A stretch of 60,292 bases of DNA from the NCBI GenBank assembly GCA_005887685.1, contig VBHJ01000005.1, positions 1 through 60,292 of the forward strand, written 5' to 3'. Shown here in pieces: positions 50,101 to 55,157 of this stretch. The notes beneath the pieces were generated by a model. That model did no database searches. It was not told where the DNA came from and saw only the letters and a list, made by a program, of their open reading frames with translations. Both the position numbers and the translations under genes were made by a program. How positions within the stretch are numbered: position 1 is the first letter of the stretch; the number at the start of each line of letters is the position of its first letter. This stretch comes from Chloroflexota bacterium. GTDB lineage: Bacteria > Chloroflexota > Dormibacteria > Dormibacterales > Dormibacteraceae.

Positions 50101-50657
50101 TCTGCAAGTGGTTGAACGACGGGCTTGACGTGTCGGTGTCGCTGAACGTGTCCCCGCGCAACATCGAAGACCACTCGCTCGAGGAGATGGTCGCGCGGGC
50201 TCTGGGCAACTTTAAGGTCGAGCCAAATCGCCTGACGCTGGAGATCACCGAGGGCGTGGCGATGGCGGCCGCGGCGGCGAAGGCGCTGCACCGGCTGCAC
50301 GAGATCGGCGTGCGGCTGGCGCTCGACGACTTCGGTACCGGCTACTCGTCACTCCTTTATCTGATGCGGCTGCCGGTCAATGAGATCAAGATCGACCGCT
50401 CGTTCGTCTCGGCGCTGGCCACCGACCCCGACTCGGGCGCCATCGTGCGCTCGGCCGTCGGCCTCGGACACAACCTCGGCCTGCGGGTCGTGGCTGAGGG
50501 CCTGCAGGACCGGATGGCGGAAGCGGTGCTGGTCGAGGCGGGATGCGACGCGGCGCAGGGCTTCCTGGTCGGCCGGCCAGTCGAGGCAGGCGAGATCACG
50601 GCTCTCCTGACGGGTCAATCAGGCCTGGCCCCGCAGGCTGACCAAGCTTCGCTCTGA
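47121..50657 (+). CDS. membrane-anchored PAS-PAS-GAF-PAS-GGDEF-EAL c-di-GMP protein
   Basis: 1178 residues from GTG 47121. Several transmembrane helices fill the first ~190 residues. Then PAS at about 200-320 and 325-445, GAF at 450-610, PAS at 620-740, GGDEF at 745-905 and EAL at 920-1170. The GGDEF motif (ARLGGDEFAVL, about 824) and the I-site RATD five residues before it are intact. The EAL motif (VEALVRW), LEITEG, DDFGTGYSSL, IKIDRSFV and VVAEGLQ are also complete. It may both make and break c-di-GMP, with PAS/GAF sensing. Its TGA overlaps the CTG of the reductase frame. Confidence 0.93.
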   Translation: MSTAPAADPLFGAAWAAIGLARPTRPWTLPVVNGVAVAAIIGAVAYRIWEARPPAEVLREEAILIGIGVVFAAVAVWLKASPRGSSLLLQLPVMATATVLTVLVMGTAGRWLGDDLPPLAAVSFATIFLHFEVGLHSRQFGYVFGIAILGLGVLWVYAVSQLMVSLSTVVVWTLVLIGLGILAMLTSRAVERDLGVQVERQSSLLATLSDLGEGLLITENGRFVVGNDAYVNLTGYTRDQLAAMPSLIELAPPEDRERLSTNLTKRLAGGDVPARYISAIINKSGSRVEVEVAIHRVTTRRNQLLTLVSDISERKRAETAERETETRFRILFEQAQAGMAFTSLDGHITTVNPAFCDLVGYSEAELRTLSLLDITHPDDVGALREAMHSMLAGEEEGRRIEKRYTRKNGEHVWVDLTMRLVRSTDDKPLYFQTVAVDIRDRKRAEVLQAARFAVTQALVTSPGWEKAAPGVLEGLCRTLDWELAEYWEVDVNREAMHFVTSWKRPGRDTTSYEASASQVTYRRGEGLAGRVWEAGAPVAMPDLAGDTSVRSGAAVAVGLHGIVGFPVRSGRRVVGMISLHTWAARDLDDGLVAVMNDVGSQTGEFVERKRAEVALQDSEKRMRSVLDNVSDGLATIDPGGIIESANPAVTKLFGYTEEELTGQQSDVLIATTHRSAFDNYLQRRLNLDIPVSGAHETMGKRKNGSLFPLEFVVSSMQVGPRHLFIATLRDISERKAHTDALEYQALHDALTGLPNRSLFGDRLRQALLAARRNQKMFGVLLLDLDRFKDINDALGHDRGDSLLQEVTARLRGVLRATDTIARLGGDEFAVLTTDAKHPEDVIASARKIIASLEGPFAIADQMVETGASIGIAMYPVHGDDPGTLLRRADVAMYVAKRSGGGYAMYQPEQEAQTLRRSGLAGELRRSIPQGELVLHYQPQVTLATGAVHTVEALVRWNHPRDGLMPPDRFIPMAEETGIIHPLTAWVIDSALEQLCKWLNDGLDVSVSLNVSPRNIEDHSLEEMVARALGNFKVEPNRLTLEITEGVAMAAAAAKALHRLHEIGVRLALDDFGTGYSSLLYLMRLPVNEIKIDRSFVSALATDPDSGAIVRSAVGLGHNLGLRVVAEGLQDRMAEAVLVEAGCDAAQGFLVGRPVEAGEITALLTGQSGLAPQADQASL

Positions 50658-51466
50658 GAGCGCTCGTTTTCGGCGCCGGCGGACAGCTCGGTCTCGAGCT
50701 CGTCGAACTCCTTGGAGCCGAATCCGCAGTCCCGCATGACCGGCTTTCGATTGTCGACGGGGAAGCGGTTGAGGCGCTGATTGCGGACCGCAAGCCGGAC
50801 GTCGTCTTCAACTGCGCCGCGTACAACGCCGTGGATCGCGCCGAGCTGGAGCCCGCGCTTGCCCACGCGATCAACGCGGAAGGGCCGCGCCACGTCGCCG
50901 CCGCATGCAGGCGCCACGGTGCGATGCTCGTCCACTTTTCAACGAACTTTGTCTTCGACGGCAAGCACGAAGAGCCGTACGTAGAGGCCGACGAGCCGTC
51001 GCCCATCTCGGTCTACGGCCACTCCAAGCTCGAGGGCGAGCGGAGGGTGCTCGAGACCGGAGCGCACGTGCTGCTGGTCAGGACCGCGGCGGTCTTCGGC
51101 GGCCCACACAGCTTCCCCCAGCGCATCCTCGACCGGGCGCGGTCGGGCGAAAAGCTGCGGGTCGTGTCCGACCAGCGCGTCAACCCGACCTACGCCGAAG
51201 ACCTTGCGGCGGCGGCGCTTCAGCTCGTCGAGGAGGGCGCGGCAGGCATCGTTCATGTCGTCGCCAGGGAGTGCACCGGCTGGGACGACTTCGCCCGGGC
51301 CGCGCTGGAAGAGTTCGAGGTTGCGGCGCCGGTCGAGTCCGTGACGAGCGCGGCCTATCCGTCGGCGGCTCGGCGCCCCCTCAACGGCTGCCTGGGAACG
51401 ACCCGATTTCCACCGCTCCGGCCCTGGAGGGAGGCGCTTCACGAATGGGCCGCGGGTCTGAAGTAA
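50654..51466 (+). CDS. dTDP-4-dehydrorhamnose reductase-like protein, apparent CTG start
   Basis: 270 residues from CTG 50654. The Rossmann motif LVFGAGGQLGLELVELL lies just after this codon, matching the usual start of RfbD (MKILxFGxxGQLG). No ATG, GTG or TTG precedes it in frame (the frame is open only from 50642), and the first ATG/GTG (50831) would delete the nucleotide-binding site. The CTG lies in CTGA with the stop of the GGDEF/EAL gene. The family continues with NCAAYNAVDRAE, STNFVFDG and SVYGHSKLEGE (Tyr/Lys). It reduces a dTDP-4-keto sugar. The stop TAA belongs to a dispersed repeat. Confidence 0.85.
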   Translation: MRALVFGAGGQLGLELVELLGAESAVPHDRLSIVDGEAVEALIADRKPDVVFNCAAYNAVDRAELEPALAHAINAEGPRHVAAACRRHGAMLVHFSTNFVFDGKHEEPYVEADEPSPISVYGHSKLEGERRVLETGAHVLLVRTAAVFGGPHSFPQRILDRARSGEKLRVVSDQRVNPTYAEDLAAAALQLVEEGAAGIVHVVARECTGWDDFARAALEEFEVAAPVESVTSAAYPSAARRPLNGCLGTTRFPPLRPWREALHEWAAGLK

Positions 51467-51570
51467 GGGCTTCCATCAGCCCCTCCGGCCGTTCCGGCCA
51501 CCTGCGGGACAAGCCCGTTAAGGACGCGCGAGACGCGCGCCGATTGATTGCCCCATAGATGGGGAGGACA
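51461..51570 (+). repeat. dispersed double-hairpin element after the rfbD-like gene, with an internal insertion
   Basis: AAGTAAGGGCTTCC...CAGCCCCTCCGG starts here and contains the TAA stop of the upstream gene (51464-51466). Left hairpin GGCCG-TTC-CGGCC (51487-51499). The right hairpin CCCCA-TAGA-TGGGG (51551-51564) is parted from its 5' ACCT by about 47 nt (51504-51550) that contain a CGCGCG..CGCGCG stem. So this copy seems to have an inserted piece. Confidence 0.75.
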
Positions 51571-51784
51571 AGAGCCTAAAAAAGGCTCGGGCCGGGCGAT
51601 TTCTCGACACCGGCTCCGAGCTTGGCTGCGGGGGGTGAGGTTCTAACTAAGAATGAGGTCCTGGATTCCTTTCTGAAGGCCCGCGCGCGCATTCGCGCAG
51701 TGAAAAGTTTGGCACGAAATCTAAGGACGGGCCGATCGATCTTTGCATATTTTCAACGACGAAACGCCTGCGTCACTCGTGGAA
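51571..51784 (+). promoter_or_regulatory. structured leader upstream of the HTH/exosortase operon
   Basis: No gene is seen here. Two mutually exclusive hairpins occur. GAGCCT (51572-51577) pairs with AGGCTC (51583-51588) around AAAAA. Alternatively GCTCGGGCCGG (51585-51595) pairs with CCGGCTCCGAGC (51610-51621) with one bulge, using the same bases as the first right arm. This could be an attenuator or other switch. The stretch 51690-51784 holds only an A/T-richer region around 51735-51760 that may be a promoter. Confidence 0.4.
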
Positions 51785-51831
51785 TCCCAAGCCCTTAAGT
51801 TGTGAAAGGGGACTCCCAAATGCTTAAGCTG
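51785..51831 (+). promoter_or_regulatory. pair of direct repeats, candidate operator
   Basis: TCCCAAGCCCTTAAGTTG (51785-51802) and TCCCAAATGCTTAAGCTG (51814-51831) share 14 of 18 bases and are spaced 29 bp apart. They lie 20 nt before the start of a tandem BldC-like HTH gene. BldC proteins bind direct repeats head to tail, so this pair is a natural candidate site. No clear ribosome binding site follows. Confidence 0.5.
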
Positions 51832-51850
51832 CGTTGCTCCAGCAAACGTC

Positions 51851-52207
51851 TTGCACAGATTGATCAGTTCGAAGGATGTGGCAGCTCGTCTCGGCGTGAG
51901 CCAGGCGACTGTCTTGCGTGCGGTGGCACGAGGACTCCTGCATCCCGCGCTCGTCACCCCAGGGGGACATCGCCGGTTCAGCGAACGGGACGTCATCGCT
52001 TTTGCCGCCGGCCTCCAGGACGAGCCTGCCGGCGCGCGACTCATCTCCACCGGTGAGGCCGCCAGGCTGCTCGGGGTCAGCCAGCCAACCCTCAACCGCG
52101 CGGTTCGGAACGGGCGCCTCCGTCCCACGCTGACGACGCCGGGCGGGCATCGGCGCTTCGACAGTGCCGAGCTCAGCGCGGCGCTCTACCTGGAGAGCAC
52201 CGCCTGA
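51851..52207 (+). CDS. regulator with two BldC/MerR-type HTH domains in one chain
   Basis: 118 residues from TTG 51851 (TTG 51860 is an alternative). Two very similar HTH_17-type domains: LISSKDVAARLGVSQATVLR...LVTPGGHRRFSERDV (about 4-50) and LISTGEAARLLGVSQPTLNR...TTPGGHRRFDSAEL (about 64-112). The TPGGHRRF wing is the hallmark of BldC-like proteins. No effector or recombinase-associated features are seen. It ends with a TGATG overlap with the GT2 gene, so it is the first gene of the exosortase operon and its likely regulator. Confidence 0.8.
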   Translation: MHRLISSKDVAARLGVSQATVLRAVARGLLHPALVTPGGHRRFSERDVIAFAAGLQDEPAGARLISTGEAARLLGVSQPTLNRAVRNGRLRPTLTTPGGHRRFDSAELSAALYLESTA

Positions 52208-54576
52208 TGGCGCAAGGAGAAGATCCCGGCAGGCTGATCGGGCCGCGCCCGGAGCGCGGCCACCTCGCCTGGAGCATCCTGCTCAACGGCGTCCTGGTTG
52301 GAGCCTTCGTCGTTGGCTTCATCCCGATCGTCGCCATCGTCCACGGATTCATCGACCTTGTGCAGCAGTCAAAGATCCGAAGTGGCTCCGACTGGGCCGC
52401 CTACGGCTTTGCCTTCACCGGGCTCCTCCTGGGCGCGATCTTCTTCGCCTATGCGATCAAGTACTACCTGAGCACTGTGATGGTGCTGCTGACCACGCTG
52501 GTCGGCGGCGGCCGGAATGGAAACGGAAACGGGTCCAAGGCGAACGGCAACGGGCTGAGCCGCATCAACGGAAACGGCAACGGCTATCACCTTGACCTCG
52601 GTTACCACCCCTTTGTCTCCGTGCATGTCGCCGCATACAACGAGAAGCGGGTCATCGAACGACTGCTGAACGCTCTGTCGCAGCTCGAGTATCCCGAGTA
52701 CGAGGTGGTCGTCGTCGACGATTCGACTGACGAGTCGGTCCAGATCCTGCAGCAGTGGGTCGGCCGTCCTCGTTTCAAGATCCTCCACCGGACAAGCCGC
52801 TCGGGATACAAGGGCGGTGCGCTGCGCGAGGCGCTCAAGGTCATGGATTCACGAACCGAGTACGTCGTCGTGTTCGACGCCGACTCGGTTCCGTTCCCCG
52901 ACTCGATCGAGCGTTTGATGCCGCTGTTCTACCGCGTCAGCGAAGGCACTTCGAGCAGGCGCTTCGAGGCGGCATTCGGACGAACCGATCCACCATCGGA
53001 GCCTGGACAGATCAAGCGCCGGCCCGAGGTCGCGGCGGTGCAGAGCTACCAGTGGCACGTGCTGAACAAGTCGGAGAGCTGGCTGACCGAAGCGGTGCGC
53101 GCCGAGTATGCCGGCAGCTACATGATCGAGCGTCCATTCCAGGACGCGGTCGGGTCGCTGAAGATGATCGCGGGCACGGCTTACATGATTCGCGCCGACG
53201 TCCTGCGCAACATCGGTTGGGGCACCAGCATCACCGAGGACTGGGAGCTGACACTCAAGCTCTACGCGCGCGGATACAAGGTGATCTACACGCCATGGGC
53301 TGAGACGCCTGCCGAATGCGTCAGCACCTTCGCGCGCCTTGCCCGTCAGCGGATGCGATGGGCGGAGGGGCACACGCACAACGTCCGCAAGTGGTTTCTT
53401 CCGATCCTGCGCTCGCCGCTGGTCACCCCGATCGAGAAGCTCGAGTTCCTCTACGACTCGACCTACTACCTGCAGGCTGGGTTGTTCGTGCTGGGCACGG
53501 TGAGCTGGGTCGTCTCTGAGGTCGTGTTCCGCACGCACGTGCCTGGATGGACCGCGCTTCTCGGGTGGTCGCTTCTCTTCTCGAACGTCTTCGCCCTTCC
53601 ACTCATGAACCTGGGCGGGCTCATCCTGGAGGAGGCGCCGGCGCGTGACGTGCAAGGCGTTTTCGGAGCGCTGGCCCTGTCCTTTGCCCTGGTGCCGTTC
53701 CAGGGATGGGCCGCCTTCAAGGGGCTGATCAGCAAGGACGAAGGGCCGTGGTTCCGAACGCCGAAAACGGGCCGCGTCACCGACGAGGTCCACCACCTCC
53801 GGCGTCTCCACCTGCTGGGCCGTTGGCTGCGCGGGCGCCGCCCGGCGAGCTCGCGGTGGACGCCGCCCGCCGCGCCGTTGGCGGCCACGCCGCTGCGCCG
53901 CATGCGTCCGCATCGACGCTGGCTGGCGCTGTTGTTCAGCGGCCTTGCGATCGCGTCCGTGCGGGCGCCCATCGTCAAGGCGGCCGGCAACCCGCTCTAC
54001 CTGCACGGAACTGGCACCGCACCGGCGTGTACCGCCGGCACTCTCGACCAGACCGTCGGCAGCAGGGCTCCGGCATGCGAGATCCAATCGGGCGCCGGCG
54101 TGACGACATGGTCGTTCAGCAACTTGCCGGCGCAGACGGTGGCCGCGGGCGTATGGAGCTTCAAGATGTACTGGACCGGTGGCACCGGCAACACCGCCGA
54201 CACGGTGAGCGTCGCGGTCGGCGCGTCGGCGACGTCGAGCTGCGCCGCGTTCGTGGCGCTGATCCCAAACGTAGGCTCGACGTGGTCCGCCACCTACGGA
54301 TCGAGCGGCGCCAACACGACCAGTCCCTTCACCTTCAACACCAGTGCCAGCCAGCTGCCGCTGGTGATCACACCGGGCGGGTCGCTGTGCGTCCAGGTGA
54401 CGCTCACGCACAGCACGGGCGGCAAGCCCTCACTTGTCTACGACGGCCCCGCCGGTTCCGGAGACACGAACCTGATCGCGCCGAGCATCATCGTCCCCGA
54501 ATCGCTGCTCGGCTTCCTTGGCTTCGCCGTGGTCATTCCGATCTTTGCGTCGCGCCTGATCAGGAGGCGTCGGTGA
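52207..54576 (+). CDS. membrane GT2 glycosyltransferase with ectodomain and exosortase-type sorting tail
   Basis: 789 residues. Two N-terminal helices, then an Asn/Gly linker (about 98-125). The GT2 domain shows VSVHVAAYNEKRVIERLL (137 on), VDDSTD (~170), FDADSVP (~223), TEDWELT (~344) and the processive QRMRWAEG (~381). Further helices follow, up to about 520. The basic segment before 574 precedes a hydrophobic helix (LALLFSGLAIASV) and a beta-rich, Ser/Thr/Gly-rich ectodomain. The last 27 residues are VPES, a hydrophobic helix and RLIRRRR, the three-part arrangement of PEP-CTERM-like signals. The GT half resembles cellulose synthase-like enzymes without PilZ. GTGA overlap with the exosortase gene. 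Confidence 0.82.
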   Translation: MAQGEDPGRLIGPRPERGHLAWSILLNGVLVGAFVVGFIPIVAIVHGFIDLVQQSKIRSGSDWAAYGFAFTGLLLGAIFFAYAIKYYLSTVMVLLTTLVGGGRNGNGNGSKANGNGLSRINGNGNGYHLDLGYHPFVSVHVAAYNEKRVIERLLNALSQLEYPEYEVVVVDDSTDESVQILQQWVGRPRFKILHRTSRSGYKGGALREALKVMDSRTEYVVVFDADSVPFPDSIERLMPLFYRVSEGTSSRRFEAAFGRTDPPSEPGQIKRRPEVAAVQSYQWHVLNKSESWLTEAVRAEYAGSYMIERPFQDAVGSLKMIAGTAYMIRADVLRNIGWGTSITEDWELTLKLYARGYKVIYTPWAETPAECVSTFARLARQRMRWAEGHTHNVRKWFLPILRSPLVTPIEKLEFLYDSTYYLQAGLFVLGTVSWVVSEVVFRTHVPGWTALLGWSLLFSNVFALPLMNLGGLILEEAPARDVQGVFGALALSFALVPFQGWAAFKGLISKDEGPWFRTPKTGRVTDEVHHLRRLHLLGRWLRGRRPASSRWTPPAAPLAATPLRRMRPHRRWLALLFSGLAIASVRAPIVKAAGNPLYLHGTGTAPACTAGTLDQTVGSRAPACEIQSGAGVTTWSFSNLPAQTVAAGVWSFKMYWTGGTGNTADTVSVAVGASATSSCAAFVALIPNVGSTWSATYGSSGANTTSPFTFNTSASQLPLVITPGGSLCVQVTLTHSTGGKPSLVYDGPAGSGDTNLIAPSIIVPESLLGFLGFAVVIPIFASRLIRRRR

Positions 54577-55157
54577 AAACGAACGACCGCGACAACATCA
54601 ACCTCACGCTCATTGCGCTCACGTGCGCGATGCTCATGGTGCTCCCGCTCGTCACGACCTTCGACGACCTGCTCACATCGTGGGCGATGCAGCTGGGCGC
54701 GAACAATCCGCTACAGGGCATCGTGCCCGCCGAATCGCGGATGGTCGTGAGCCTCCTTGGCCTGGTCGGAATTCACGCCGCCGCGTCGGGCAGCCATCTG
54801 GTCGTGTGGGACGCCTCCGGCTCGATGCACACGCTGTTCATCTCCTGGAACTGCATCGGTTGGCAGAGCCTCATCCTGTTCGGAGTCAGCCTGGTTTCCG
54901 GGCTGCGCGGAACGCAGTCGCTGGAGTCGCGCCTTCAGGTGATCTGCATCGGCGTCGCCGGCACCATGCTGCTCAACCTCGTCCGGGTGGCCGCCGTGGC
55001 GGCGATCGCAGCGACGGTGGGCGTAACGCCGGCGATCCTGTTTCACGACTATGGCGGCACGATTCTCTTCGTCGCCTTTCTATTCGCCTTTTGGGCTTTC
55101 GCGCAGCGCTGGATTCTCGATTCGCCGCCGTCGTCTCAGCAAGAGATGACCGCGTGA
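54573..55157 (+). CDS. exosortase/archaeosortase family protein
   Basis: 194 residues, GTG start in GTGA with the GT2 stop and GGAGG just upstream. Five or six hydrophobic helices. The family catalytic residues are in place: Cys94 in SWNCIGWQSL, Arg138 in LLNLVRVAA and His158 in LFHDYGGTI. Exosortases are membrane cysteine peptidases/transpeptidases that cleave proteins at a C-terminal sorting signal. The protein is shorter than EpsH-type exosortases (about 280 or more) and has no extra C-terminal domain. The nearest possible substrate is the upstream GT2 protein itself. Confidence 0.82.
   Translation: MKTNDRDNINLTLIALTCAMLMVLPLVTTFDDLLTSWAMQLGANNPLQGIVPAESRMVVSLLGLVGIHAAASGSHLVVWDASGSMHTLFISWNCIGWQSLILFGVSLVSGLRGTQSLESRLQVICIGVAGTMLLNLVRVAAVAAIAATVGVTPAILFHDYGGTILFVAFLFAFWAFAQRWILDSPPSSQQEMTA

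Noticed and set aside
50831-51466. Annotating the reductase from the first standard start
   Set aside because: This would remove the GAGGQLG cofactor motif that is clearly encoded just upstream in the same frame.
51851-52207. Phage excisionase or integration module
   Set aside because: The HTH domains are BldC-like, there is no integrase, attachment site or phage gene nearby, and the gene overlaps a glycosyltransferase gene.
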